In this document: piece after piece, positions 25,737-35,879 of the stretch | How the letters are laid out: every line of letters starts with the position of its first letter | Position numbering within the stretch: the stretch's first letter is position 1 | From: an uncultured Mycoplasmatota bacterium | GTDB lineage: Bacteria > Bacillota_I > Bacilli_A > Izemoplasmatales > Izemoplasmataceae | DNA: 64,000 nucleotides | Direction: 5' to 3' | NCBI GenBank assembly: GCA_913062645.1 | Contig: CAJXVW010000002.1 | Span: 489,433-553,432, forward strand | The notes under the pieces: model-generated | The model's input: the letters and a program-made list of their open reading frames with translations, nothing else | Database searches by the model: none | Told to the model about the DNA's origin: nothing | Position numbers and translations under genes: made by a program

Positions 25737-26672
25737 ATGAATCGAAACAGAAGAATTCAGTTGATCGTATTGACGTTGGTTCTTGTCGTGTTGCTTAGTG
25801 CCTGTAATAATGGCGATACGATGTACGACAAGCCGATTGGCGCCGAAGGTGGCTGGGGTTGGCTGCAATGGATCATTACCCAGATTGCCGAGTTCACATA
25901 TTGGCTCAGTCTTCAGCTGGGCGGACACTACTGGGTGGGTCTGATCGTGGTGACGCTGATTGTCCGTTCCGCGGGGTGGCCGATCTACGCCAAGAGCAAC
26001 GCAATGACGCTCAACATGCAACAGGCACAGCCGGAATTGAACAAAATCCAAGAGAAGTACAAAGGGCGCAACGACGAGGTTTCCCAGCGCAAGATGCAGC
26101 AAGAAACCCTTGAGGTATACCGCAAATACAACATCAATCCACTCGGATGTCTGTTGCCGTTTTTACAGATGCCGATCTTCATTGCGATGTACCAAGTTGT
26201 ACGTCGACTGCCACTGTCGGATGGAACCATAGACGGTGTGGTGGTGTCGGGAATCAAAGACTACAGCGCGTTGAACTTCACATTCCTCGGCATGGATTTG
26301 AAGAGTGGTGTTGAATTCTCGGTATTCGCATCGGATGGCTTTGGAGCCGGTATGGCTGCCATTTTCCCGGAAGTACTGCTGGCGATCATTGTCGGACTGT
26401 TGATGTTCGGATACCAGAAATACGCCCAAAGCAAACCGGAATATCTCCAGAACAAGAAGTACCAGTCGAAACAAGCTCAGGCCACGGCCAACCAGATGAA
26501 GTACATGTCGTATTTCATGGTGTTCATGCTCGTTTCGATCGCGATCACCAATAACGGTATCGCGCTGTACTGGATCGTCGGTAACTCATTCCAGTTCCTG
26601 CAGACCTACATCAATCGGCGTCAAAGCTACAAGAAACACTTGGAATCGCAAAACATAGTAAAAAGCATATAG
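25737..26672 (+). CDS. yidC: Membrane protein insertase YidC/OxaA (lipoprotein type)
   Basis: Lipobox LLSACNNGD; GGHYWVGLIVVTLIVRSAGWPIYAKSNAMTLNMQQAQPELNKIQEKYKGRND. Confidence 0.96.
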   Translation: MNRNRRIQLIVLTLVLVVLLSACNNGDTMYDKPIGAEGGWGWLQWIITQIAEFTYWLSLQLGGHYWVGLIVVTLIVRSAGWPIYAKSNAMTLNMQQAQPELNKIQEKYKGRNDEVSQRKMQQETLEVYRKYNINPLGCLLPFLQMPIFIAMYQVVRRLPLSDGTIDGVVVSGIKDYSALNFTFLGMDLKSGVEFSVFASDGFGAGMAAIFPEVLLAIIVGLLMFGYQKYAQSKPEYLQNKKYQSKQAQATANQMKYMSYFMVFMLVSIAITNNGIALYWIVGNSFQFLQTYINRRQSYKKHLESQNIVKSI

Positions 26673-26687
26673 AGGTGTGACTGACAT

Positions 26688-27296
26688 ATGAAAACATACG
26701 AATTCGAAACCAAATCGTTAGACGAAGCAAGTGCCGTCGCAGCGGAAGAAATGCGCGTCGGCAAGCAATACATCGACATCGAGGTACTCGATAAATCAGG
26801 ATTAATTTCCAAAACGTACAAAGTTCGGGCGACGGTGAATGTCGATCCCGCCGAAATCGGCTACAACGCGCTGAAAGACATGTTTGAAACCATGGGTGTC
26901 GAAGCGCAGATCGAGATGCGCCGCAAGTCGGACACGGAAATCTCCTATCGCATCAACACCGATGAAAACCCGTTGTTGATCGGCCGCAACGGCAAAACCC
27001 TGGAAAGCATCCAGTACTACATCCGCAATCTCATCAGTGTGTTCACCGATGAGCGCTTCATCGTGCTGGTTGACATCGGTGGCTACAAGGCCAACCGCAA
27101 ACGCCAGCTGGAAATTCTCGCCACCAAGACGGCGAAAAGTGTCGCACGCAGTAAAATCGAAGCCAAACTGGAACCGATGAACGCCTATGAACGGCGGATC
27201 ATTCATACCAAACTATCTGATTGGCGCGACGTCACAACCATCTCCGAAGGAGAAGGGAAAGAGCGTCACTTGGTCATCAAACCAAAGAGGAAATAA
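26688..27296 (+). CDS. jag: Jag/KhpB RNA-binding protein
   Basis: Jag_N, KH-type IGRNGKTLESIQYYIRNL, R3H-like MNAYERRIIHTKL. Confidence 0.93.
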   Translation: MKTYEFETKSLDEASAVAAEEMRVGKQYIDIEVLDKSGLISKTYKVRATVNVDPAEIGYNALKDMFETMGVEAQIEMRRKSDTEISYRINTDENPLLIGRNGKTLESIQYYIRNLISVFTDERFIVLVDIGGYKANRKRQLEILATKTAKSVARSKIEAKLEPMNAYERRIIHTKLSDWRDVTTISEGEGKERHLVIKPKRK

Positions 27297-27297
27297 C

Positions 27298-27846
27298 ATG
27301 AAACTCGTCGTCGGATTGGGAAATCCGGGCGCGAAGTACGAACGAACCAAACACAACATCGGGTTCATGTGTCTGGATTTCTATGCGAACAAACGTGGTT
27401 TGACATTCAAAATGGAACGCAAGTTTCATGGGGAAGCGCTGAAACAAGGCGATTTGATCCTTCTCAAACCACATACGTTCATGAACCTGTCCGGACAGAG
27501 CGTACGGGCCGTCGCCGATTATTACGACATCGCCATAGACGATATTCTCGTCATTTATGATGATTTCGTGTTGCCGCTGGGTAAAATCCGACTCCGCGAA
27601 CAAGGTGGAGCCGGTGGCCACAACGGCATGCAATCAACCATTGATCACTTGGGTACGGATACTGTGAAACGGCTTCGTTTCGGGATTGATTCCAATCCTT
27701 TGATGGACGCCAAAGACTATGTTCTGAGCAATTTCGGTAAAACCGAACTCGATGCCATTTTACCAAGTGTCAAGACGGTCACGGAAATCATCGACGCATT
27801 TGTCGAGGGAATGACATTCTCCAACATCATGAATCAATTCAATTAA
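27298..27846 (+). CDS. pth: Peptidyl-tRNA hydrolase
   Basis: MKLVVGLGNPGAKYERTKHNIGFMCLD, KPHTFMNLSGQSV, DDFVLPLGKIRLREQGGAGGHNGMQS. Confidence 0.97.
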   Translation: MKLVVGLGNPGAKYERTKHNIGFMCLDFYANKRGLTFKMERKFHGEALKQGDLILLKPHTFMNLSGQSVRAVADYYDIAIDDILVIYDDFVLPLGKIRLREQGGAGGHNGMQSTIDHLGTDTVKRLRFGIDSNPLMDAKDYVLSNFGKTELDAILPSVKTVTEIIDAFVEGMTFSNIMNQFN

Positions 27847-27965
27847 GCCCATTTGGGCTTTTTTGATTGAAAACAACCACTCTTTGTGCTATTCTATTAT
27901 CGCCTAAACCAAGCGAATACCCCCCTCTGTGGCGGGATTCGCTATCCGTGCGTGGGAGGTATCCG

Positions 27966-30900
27966 ATGAACAACATCCTGCAGTATTTCAAACAAACACC
28001 GTTTTTCCAATCCCTACAATCACAGTTCAGCAAGCGCGATGAGCTGCATCTTGTCAACACCAACGACAATTTCAGCATTCTCGCTCTTCTTTCGTTGTAT
28101 CACGATGTCGATCATAATGTCCTCGTCGTAACGCCCAACCTCTACAACGCCCAAAAGGTCTATGACAAACTGGCCGCCTACCTCGACGAACACCAGTTGG
28201 CATTCTTCCCGCAGGATGAGTTCATGACCACGGAAATGTTGGCGATGAGCACCGAATTCAAGGTGGAACGAATCAACACCGTCAGCAAACTGATGGACCA
28301 CGACAAATTGATCGTGGTGACAAACACCACTGGATTCATCAAGAATTTGATGCCGTTTTCGAAATGGGAAACGGCCATACTAAGACTAAAACTACAAGAT
28401 GTTCACGACGTGGACGGGGTCCTGGAAAAACTGGTTTCGATGGGGTATTCCCGAGAAGAAACCGTCGACAAACAAGGCGAGTTTTCCTATCGCGGAGGCA
28501 TTTTGGACATCTATCCGTTGAACGAAGTTCATCCCGTTCGCATCGAGTGGTTTGACGATGAGGTCGACTCGATACGTCAGTTTGACGTCGAAACGCAACG
28601 CTCGACGGTGAAAGTGAAACATGTCGAAATCTATCCGATGTACGAGTTCTATTACACCAACGAAGAATTCCAGGTGATTCGAGACAATGTCGAGCGACAA
28701 CTGCAACGGATCACGGTTGATGGCAAGGCCCACGATCGAATTGTGGACGATCTGATGAATCTCGAACACCACAATGACATCGACAAACTGTCGCGGTATC
28801 AACTGTTTTTGCCGGATAAACAAGAAACGATCAGTGATTATCTCGGCAACCAGACGGTTGTCTACTGGGAACACAAGCGCGTTCACGACAATTACAACGA
28901 TGTCGTCAACGACATCACCGAATGGTATCAGGATACCGGCGATTATCCGAAATTGGGCTTTGAGCTGGTTCGTGACATCGATCATATATTTAATGGAAAA
29001 TCGCTATACATGGACGTTTTTGGGGATGTCAAAATCACCGAAAAACACTTGAATGTACGCGTCAAGGAAGCAGTCTTGTACAACAATAACATCCACATGT
29101 TCCTTGGCGACATCAAGAAATACGATCGTTACACAACGATCATTCTGTCATTCCGACATCAACGCTCTTTGCATCATTTCACCGAATTGATTGAAGACAA
29201 GGTCCCGTATTACATTGTTGGACCAAAAGACTCCATCGTTCCAAAACGGCTGAATTTGGTCGTTAGCGACAATCGGTTGTCATTTGAACATCATGACACC
29301 AACACGATTCTCCTCAACGAGGACAACATCTACAAACAACAGGAACGCAAACAACCGAAATACCGTACCACAATGAAAGACGCCAAGAAGATTTCCACCG
29401 TGGAAGAGTTGAAAAAAGGCGACCTGGTCGTCCACTACAATCACGGTATCGGGCGGTTTCTCGGTGTTACACAGATGACATTGGGAGAGTTTACGAACGA
29501 TTACGTTCACATCGCTTACAAAGGTGACGATACGTTGTACATTCCAATTGAAAACATTCACCTGATTCAGAAGTACATCGGCAGTGAAGGGGTTCGTCCC
29601 AAGATTCACAAACTCAATAGTGGCGAATGGGCACGAACCAAACTGCGGGTTCGCAAGCGCGTTCGCGATATCGCTGACAAGCTGATTCAACTCTATGCCA
29701 TGCGGGAACAGGCGAAAGGGTTCGCGTTCAGTCCGGAATCGGATCTTCAGATGGATTTTGAAGCGGATTTTCCGTATCAGGAAACCCCCGATCAAGCAAC
29801 CGCGATCGAAGATGTCAAGCGCGACATGGAATCCGAACGCCCAATGGATCGCCTGATCTGTGGGGATGTCGGGTACGGCAAGACGGAAGTGGCGTTACGG
29901 GCAGCCTTCAAAGCTGTGTTGGACAATAAACAGGTAGCCTATCTGGCGCCTACTACAGTCCTTTCCCGGCAACATTACTATACGTTTAAGGAGCGCTTGG
30001 ACCGATATGGTATCAAGGTTGCGTTGTTGAATCGTTTCGTCATCAAATCCGTCCAGCGAGACGTGTTGGCGAAATTGTCCACAGGAGAAATCGACATTGT
30101 CATCGGTACACACCGCATTCTATCCAGAGACATGCAGTTTCACGATCTTGGCTTGTTGATTGTGGATGAAGAGCAGCGATTCGGTGTGGAACACAAAGAA
30201 CGCATCAAGGAACTGAAGGTGAACATCGATGTTCTGTCGCTCAGTGCGACACCAATTCCCCGCACCTTGCAGATGGCGATCACCGGTGTCAAGAGCATGT
30301 CGTTGCTGGAAACACCCCCCGCCAACCGGTATCCGATTCAGACTTATGTTTTGGAGCGAAACGACTCGGTAATCCGTGATGCGATTCAAAGGGAAATGGC
30401 TAGAAAAGGACAAGTATTCTATCTGTACAATCGCGTTGATGACATCAATGTGATTGCCAATCGCATCAAGCGACTGGTGCCCGAAGCACGCGTTGTGTTC
30501 GCCCACGGCAAGATGAGCCGCATCCGGATGGAAGAGGTCATTCAGGCCTTTTTGGACGGGGAGTATGATGTGTTGGTATCGACGACGATCATTGAGACCG
30601 GCATCGACATTCCCAATGCGAATACACTGCTGGTGCACGACAGTGATCGGCTCGGATTGGCGCAACTCTACCAGATTCGCGGTCGAGTAGGGCGCAGCGA
30701 TCGCATCGCTTATGCGTACCTCATGTATCAGAAAAACAAACAACTCACCGAAGAAGCATTGAAACGACTGCGTGTCATCAAGGAATTCACGGAACTGGGA
30801 TCGGGATTCAAGATTGCCGTCCGTGACTTGAGCATCCGCGGGGCTGGCGACGTCCTTGGCACCGAGCAATCCGGATTTATGGACAGCGTCGGGCTGGATT

Positions 30901-31418
30901 TGTTCTTGGACATGCTGAAAGAAGAAATTGATCGCCAACAAACGGGTGAAGAACCCTCTGATGAGAAACAGGAAACGGCTTCACCGCTGAAAATTCAAGT
31001 CAACAAATACATCGACGACAACTACATCAAGAACGATTATGTGAAGATGGAGATGCACCGGAAAATCACCAATATTCGATCCAAAGAAGACATCCGTCAG
31101 TTGATGGAAGAGTTCCAAGATCGATTCGGTCTGCCGCCCAAAGAAATCAACCTCTACATGTATGAGAAACTGTTTGAACATCTGGCGAAGGAAAAAGGAT
31201 TGGAAAAAATCCGTGAGTTGAAGAACAACGTCACATTCCGACTCAATCAGGAAGCATCGCGCAACATCAATGGTGAGTACCTTTTTGCCAAGGCCAATGA
31301 GATCAGTCCGTTCATCCGCTTCCAATACAAGGCGGAACGGTTGAACGTGATCATCGACACGATCAAATTGAACCGCCATTATTTGTACGTCATCGTTGAT
31401 TTGTTGGAATTGTTGTAA
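27966..31418 (+). CDS. mfd: Transcription-repair coupling factor
   Basis: GDLVVHYNHGIGRFLGV, LICGDVGYGKTEVALRAAFKAV, DEEQRFGVEHKERIK, LSATPIPRTLQMA. Confidence 0.97.
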   Translation: MNNILQYFKQTPFFQSLQSQFSKRDELHLVNTNDNFSILALLSLYHDVDHNVLVVTPNLYNAQKVYDKLAAYLDEHQLAFFPQDEFMTTEMLAMSTEFKVERINTVSKLMDHDKLIVVTNTTGFIKNLMPFSKWETAILRLKLQDVHDVDGVLEKLVSMGYSREETVDKQGEFSYRGGILDIYPLNEVHPVRIEWFDDEVDSIRQFDVETQRSTVKVKHVEIYPMYEFYYTNEEFQVIRDNVERQLQRITVDGKAHDRIVDDLMNLEHHNDIDKLSRYQLFLPDKQETISDYLGNQTVVYWEHKRVHDNYNDVVNDITEWYQDTGDYPKLGFELVRDIDHIFNGKSLYMDVFGDVKITEKHLNVRVKEAVLYNNNIHMFLGDIKKYDRYTTIILSFRHQRSLHHFTELIEDKVPYYIVGPKDSIVPKRLNLVVSDNRLSFEHHDTNTILLNEDNIYKQQERKQPKYRTTMKDAKKISTVEELKKGDLVVHYNHGIGRFLGVTQMTLGEFTNDYVHIAYKGDDTLYIPIENIHLIQKYIGSEGVRPKIHKLNSGEWARTKLRVRKRVRDIADKLIQLYAMREQAKGFAFSPESDLQMDFEADFPYQETPDQATAIEDVKRDMESERPMDRLICGDVGYGKTEVALRAAFKAVLDNKQVAYLAPTTVLSRQHYYTFKERLDRYGIKVALLNRFVIKSVQRDVLAKLSTGEIDIVIGTHRILSRDMQFHDLGLLIVDEEQRFGVEHKERIKELKVNIDVLSLSATPIPRTLQMAITGVKSMSLLETPPANRYPIQTYVLERNDSVIRDAIQREMARKGQVFYLYNRVDDINVIANRIKRLVPEARVVFAHGKMSRIRMEEVIQAFLDGEYDVLVSTTIIETGIDIPNANTLLVHDSDRLGLAQLYQIRGRVGRSDRIAYAYLMYQKNKQLTEEALKRLRVIKEFTELGSGFKIAVRDLSIRGAGDVLGTEQSGFMDSVGLDLFLDMLKEEIDRQQTGEEPSDEKQETASPLKIQVNKYIDDNYIKNDYVKMEMHRKITNIRSKEDIRQLMEEFQDRFGLPPKEINLYMYEKLFEHLAKEKGLEKIRELKNNVTFRLNQEASRNINGEYLFAKANEISPFIRFQYKAERLNVIIDTIKLNRHYLYVIVDLLELL

Positions 31419-31493
31419 TTAAGGGAAAGGGCCAATTTTGGCCCTTTTATTATAGTTATTCATATGGTGGTTGATCACGCTGAATGTCAAGTG

Positions 31494-31522
31494 TTGACAT
31501 CGAATTTACTCCGTGATATGAT
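31494..31522 (+). promoter_or_regulatory. purA promoter TTGACA-17-TATGAT
   Basis: -35 31494-31499, -10 31517-31522. Confidence 0.85.
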
Positions 31523-31528
31523 ACAAAT

Positions 31529-31606
31529 GGTTGTTTCCAAAACGGCGTACCAAACATGATGGATCGTACGCCATAGGTGTACCTTCCGGGTGCATTTTTT
31601 CTTTTT
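31529..31606 (+). promoter_or_regulatory. Candidate attenuator/riboswitch-like leader of purA
   Basis: Segments GGCGTAC (31544), GTACGCC (31566), GGTGTACC (31576), GGGTGCA (31588) with alternative pairing; T-runs from 31595; SD follows. Confidence 0.6.
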
Positions 31607-31620
31607 TAGGAGGAATTCGC

Positions 31621-32910
31621 ATGAAAGGCGTAGTAGTGATCGGAACCCAATGGGGGGACGAAGGAAAAGGCAAGGTAACGGACTTCCTGGCGGAACAGGC
31701 GGATGTCGTCGTCCGGTTCCAAGGTGGGAACAATGCGGGACACACGATCGTGTTCGATGACAGGAAATTCGCACTCCACCTGATTCCATCCGGGATTTTC
31801 CGAACCGAAGCAATCAATGTGCTGGCCAACGGCATGGTGATTGATCCAAAAGCGATGTTGGATGAGCTGGAAATGTTGAAACAAGGCGGAGTAACCGACT
31901 TTCAACTATACCTCAGCGATCGCGCACACGTCGTCTTGCCACAACACATTGAACTGGATGGATTGATGGAGGACATCAAGCCGCAGCACAAGAAAGTAGG
32001 CACAACCCGCAAAGGCATCGGTCCGGCATATACGGACAAATTCGCCCGCATCGGCATCCGCATTTGCGATTTGATCGATGAAGCTGCATTCAAGGACAAA
32101 CTCACTGACAATCTGAAGTATCACAATACGATCCTAACCGCATACGGAAAACCAGCCATCGACATCGAAGCGGTGTTTGACGAATACTACCAATACGGAC
32201 AACTCTTGAAACCTTATGTTACCGATACATCGCGGTTATTGAATGGTGTCTTGGAAGACGGCAAGAAAGTGTTGTTTGAAGGGGCCCAAGGAGCGTTGCT
32301 TTGTATCGATCATGGAACGTATCCTTTTGTCACTTCCAGTTCTCCAACAGCATCATCTGTTCCGCTTAACACGGGGGTTTCCCCGCAATATATCACGGAT
32401 GTGGTAGGGGTTACCAAAGCCTATTCAACACGAGTTGGCAGCGGCTGTTTCTTAACGGAGTTCAACAACGACACCGCCAGCAAGATTCGCGATGCCGGCA
32501 ATGAATATGGTACCACCACGGGTCGTCCGCGACGCATCGGGTGGTTGGATACGGTCGTATTGCGTCACACCAAGCGCGTTAGTGGCGTCACAGGACTCAG
32601 CGTGATGTTGTTGGATGTCTTGACGGGAATCGATCCGCTGAAGATTTGCGTCGCCTACCATCTGGATGGGAAGCGGATTGATTACATTCCGGCGTCAATC
32701 ACGGATTTGGAACGCTGCAAACCCGAATATGTGACCCTGCCGGGGTGGCATCAAGATATTACGAAAACAACCAAATTCAGCGATTTACCGGATGCTGCAA
32801 AGCAGTATTTGAATACCATTTCCGAGTTGGTTGGGATTCCAATATCGATGTTCAGCTTCGGACCGGATCGAACCCAGACCATCGTCCTAGACGATGTCAT
32901 GAACACATAA
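31621..32910 (+). CDS. purA: Adenylosuccinate synthetase
   Basis: MKGVVVIGTQWGDEGKGKVTDFLAEQADVVVRFQGGNNAGHTIV, GTTRKGIGPAYTDKFARIGIRI. Confidence 0.98.
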   Translation: MKGVVVIGTQWGDEGKGKVTDFLAEQADVVVRFQGGNNAGHTIVFDDRKFALHLIPSGIFRTEAINVLANGMVIDPKAMLDELEMLKQGGVTDFQLYLSDRAHVVLPQHIELDGLMEDIKPQHKKVGTTRKGIGPAYTDKFARIGIRICDLIDEAAFKDKLTDNLKYHNTILTAYGKPAIDIEAVFDEYYQYGQLLKPYVTDTSRLLNGVLEDGKKVLFEGAQGALLCIDHGTYPFVTSSSPTASSVPLNTGVSPQYITDVVGVTKAYSTRVGSGCFLTEFNNDTASKIRDAGNEYGTTTGRPRRIGWLDTVVLRHTKRVSGVTGLSVMLLDVLTGIDPLKICVAYHLDGKRIDYIPASITDLERCKPEYVTLPGWHQDITKTTKFSDLPDAAKQYLNTISELVGIPISMFSFGPDRTQTIVLDDVMNT

Positions 32911-32943
32911 AAAGCTTGCCCTTCGTGGACAAGCTTTTTTTAT

Positions 32944-33957
32944 TTATAGTTTTCGGCCCATCGCGTCGCCGATGATGGAGGCTTTGCGCATGAGTTCCTT
33001 GAAGTTCTTCGGTTTCAGCGATTGTGCGCCATCGCTCATCGCTTTTTCCGGTTCGTGATGGACTTCGATGATCAGACCATCGGCGCCGGCGGCAATGCTG
33101 GCGAGAGACAGGCTCTCAACAAGATCCCAATAACCGGCTGCGTGTGACGGATCGATAATGACTGGTAAATGGCTTAGTTTCTTGACAATCGGGACGGTGG
33201 AAATATCTAGTGTATTGCGTGTGTAGGGTTCGAATGTGCGGATTCCACGTTCGCACAGGATAACGTTCGGATTGCCACCGGCCATGATGTATTCGGCGCT
33301 CATGAGCCATTCTTCGATGGTATTGGAGAAACCGCGTTTGAGTAAAACGGGTTTGTTCGTTTTACCAAGTTCCTTTAACAACGCGAAATTCTGCATGTTG
33401 CGAGCCCCGATTTGGATGATGTCGACGTACTCCAAGAAGACGTCGATGTGCTCGGTGCTCATCAGTTCGGAAATCACCGGCATGCCGTATTTGAGGCCGG
33501 CGTCCTTCAGGATTTTCAATCCTTCCACACCCATGCCTTGGTAGGAATATGGCGAGGTGCGGGGTTTGAACGCTCCGCCACGGAGAATCTTGGCGCCGGC
33601 TTTCTTGACACTTGCGGCAATGATATCCACTTGTTCAGCGCTTTCCACGCTGCACGGTCCAGCCATCACAATCAATTCATTGCCACCGATCAAGACACCA
33701 CCGACATCAATGATCGTATCCTCGGGAGTGAACTTGCGGTTGACTTTCTTGAAGGGCTCCTGGACGCGAATGACGCTGTCCACGCACGGATAGGCGTACA
33801 AACTGCGGATGTCGAACTGAGCGGTATCGCCAACGACGCCGAAAATGCTGTAGTTGGCACCAACGCTGTCATGAATTTCGAATCCTTGGTTGATGAGATG
33901 GTCCCTTAGGTGTTTGATGTCCGTTTTTTTGGCATCACGCTTGAGTTTAACTATCAT
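32944..33957 (-). CDS. aroF: 3-deoxy-7-phosphoheptulonate synthase
   Basis: VMAGPCSVESAEQV, GGAFKPRTSPYSYQGMGVEGLKIL, IDPSHAAGYWDLVE. Confidence 0.95.
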   Translation of the reverse strand: MIVKLKRDAKKTDIKHLRDHLINQGFEIHDSVGANYSIFGVVGDTAQFDIRSLYAYPCVDSVIRVQEPFKKVNRKFTPEDTIIDVGGVLIGGNELIVMAGPCSVESAEQVDIIAASVKKAGAKILRGGAFKPRTSPYSYQGMGVEGLKILKDAGLKYGMPVISELMSTEHIDVFLEYVDIIQIGARNMQNFALLKELGKTNKPVLLKRGFSNTIEEWLMSAEYIMAGGNPNVILCERGIRTFEPYTRNTLDISTVPIVKKLSHLPVIIDPSHAAGYWDLVESLSLASIAAGADGLIIEVHHEPEKAMSDGAQSLKPKNFKELMRKASIIGDAMGRKL

Positions 33958-34391
33958 GTTTGATCACGACTTTCCAGTAAAATTTTGAGGCCCTCTTCAT
34001 AGCTTTGAAATCCCAATCCCATGACACTGTCGATACAGGCATCGCGGATTACCGAGATGGTGCGAAACGGCTCGCGTTTCGTCAAATCCGATAAATGGAC
34101 TTCAACAACGGGGATGGAGATTGCTTTTATTGCATCATACAGTGCGTAAGAATAGTGGGTAAAGGCTCCAGCATTGAGGATCACGCCATCGTAATGATCG
34201 TCGGCGTAATGAAGAATATCAATCAAAATACCTTCCAGATTGGATTGTTTGACATCAATCGAAACGGGGTATCGATCTGCGAATCCGTAGCAATAGTCTT
34301 CCAGATCCTGGTAGGATTTGGATCCGTAAATGTCAGGTTCGCGCCGACCCAACATGTTGAGATTGGGGCCGTTAAGAACTAAAATATTCAT
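33954..34391 (-). CDS. aroQ: Type II 3-dehydroquinate dehydratase
   Basis: MNILVLNGPNLNMLGRREPDIYGSKSY, GVILNAGAFTHYSYALYDAI, VVEVHLSDLTKREPFR. Confidence 0.96.
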   Translation of the reverse strand: MNILVLNGPNLNMLGRREPDIYGSKSYQDLEDYCYGFADRYPVSIDVKQSNLEGILIDILHYADDHYDGVILNAGAFTHYSYALYDAIKAISIPVVEVHLSDLTKREPFRTISVIRDACIDSVMGLGFQSYEEGLKILLESRDQT

Positions 34392-35622
34392 CTAGTTTCA
34401 CCTCAATGTCCCTTAGAATGGCTGTTTCATTGAAATTCGTTTTGGGAACGACAAGATCTGCGGCGGCTTCATACAAGTGGTGACGTTGTTCGTACAAGAG
34501 CACCAGATTGTCCTTGTCCTTCAACAAGGGGCGATCCTTGGGATTGATTTGTTTCAAAAACTCCAGGGGGGCGTCTAGGAATACGATGACCCCATTTTGT
34601 TTCAACCTTTGAATGTTATGGTTGTTCAAGACGACACCACCACCACAGGAAATCGCCAGATTGTGCCGTTTTGAGACTTTTTTAACAACCGAAGATTCCA
34701 ACGTTCGAAAGCCAGATTCACCGAGCGATGCAAACAAATCGGGGATGCTCATTTGGGCTGCCTCTTCAATTTGATCGTCAAGATCGACGAAGACTTTACG
34801 ATATCGATCTGCAATTTTGCTGGCATAGAAGGTCTTACCGCTCATGGGCATGCCGATGAAGATGATGTTCGTCATCGTTTTACGTAGATCCTGGTAATAC
34901 TGCAGTGCAGCATCATCGGAAATCAGTGTTTTATGGAACAATTCCATCGATTTTACTGCCTGGAATATCAGCATCATCAAGCCGTTAACCACCTTTATGT
35001 CGTTAGATTTGGCGGCCACCAGCAACGATGAGGAAAGAGGATTGTATATGACATCCACCACTGACTTCAAATGAGGGAGTCTGTCCAGACCAATCGGAAG
35101 CATTCCTTCATTGTCAGGAAACATACCCACCGGCGTAGCATTGAACATGATAGTTGCGGAAGAGAAGTTATCCACATCGCTGAAATGATGTTCATGATTC
35201 TTGGGATTGCGAGCAAGAACTGTGATTTTTTTCGCTGAATTTTGCTCGCAATAATATTGAATTGTTCTACTAGTGGAGCCGTTTCCCAGTATGATTACAT
35301 GTTTGTTTCGCACCGAGATATCGTTGTAGTGGAGCGCTTTATCGAGTCCATAGTAATCGGTATTGTAACCGCGAAGTTGTCCACCATGGCGGACAATGGT
35401 GTTGACGGCTTGTAATGCTTCTGCTACGGGGTCCAACCAGTCAAGGTGTTGAATCACCTCATGTTTATACGGAATTGTTACGTTTAACGCGGAAAATGTG
35501 GTCTTGGCAAAAAACTCTTCTAAATCAGCTGTTTCAAAGAGGTTATAATTATGATCGGTAAAATGCTCGTGTATTTGTTTGGAAAAGCTGTGAGACAACT
35601 GTTTGCCGAGAAGACCATACAT
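34372..35622 (-). CDS. Bifunctional shikimate dehydrogenase (AroE) - shikimate kinase (AroK) fusion
   Basis: AroE motifs LSHSFSKQIHEHF, NVTIPYKHEVIQHLD, GYNTDYYGL; AroK motifs IIFIGMPMSGKTFYASKIA, DLDDQIEEAAQMSIPDLFASLGESGFRTLES, ISCGGGVVL, DRPLL in one frame. Confidence 0.95.
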   Translation of the reverse strand: MYGLLGKQLSHSFSKQIHEHFTDHNYNLFETADLEEFFAKTTFSALNVTIPYKHEVIQHLDWLDPVAEALQAVNTIVRHGGQLRGYNTDYYGLDKALHYNDISVRNKHVIILGNGSTSRTIQYYCEQNSAKKITVLARNPKNHEHHFSDVDNFSSATIMFNATPVGMFPDNEGMLPIGLDRLPHLKSVVDVIYNPLSSSLLVAAKSNDIKVVNGLMMLIFQAVKSMELFHKTLISDDAALQYYQDLRKTMTNIIFIGMPMSGKTFYASKIADRYRKVFVDLDDQIEEAAQMSIPDLFASLGESGFRTLESSVVKKVSKRHNLAISCGGGVVLNNHNIQRLKQNGVIVFLDAPLEFLKQINPKDRPLLKDKDNLVLLYEQRHHLYEAAADLVVPKTNFNETAILRDIEVKLDEYFSS

Positions 35623-35630
35623 GGTGATTC

Positions 35631-35879
35631 CTACTTTCGCTGCAGTTTCTTACTCTCTTTCATGATTGTGGAATACACTTCTTTCATTTGTGGAAAATGG
35701 CTGAATGATGCTGTTTTGTCGAATATTGATTGTTCGCGATCAGCATCGTAGATCGGTAAATTGTTGGATACTTTGTAGGCACCGATCCGGTGCGCCAGAT
35801 CAAATCGTTCTTCCAATAAGGCCATGATGGTATCGTCGATGGCGTTGATGCGTTTGCGCATGGTCGTCAGATCATCCAT
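35631..35879 (-). CDS. Chorismate mutase (AroQ-fold)
   Basis: MDDLTTMRKRINAIDDTIMALLEERFDLAHRIGAYK. Confidence 0.93.
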   Translation of the reverse strand: MDDLTTMRKRINAIDDTIMALLEERFDLAHRIGAYKVSNNLPIYDADREQSIFDKTASFSHFPQMKEVYSTIMKESKKLQRK

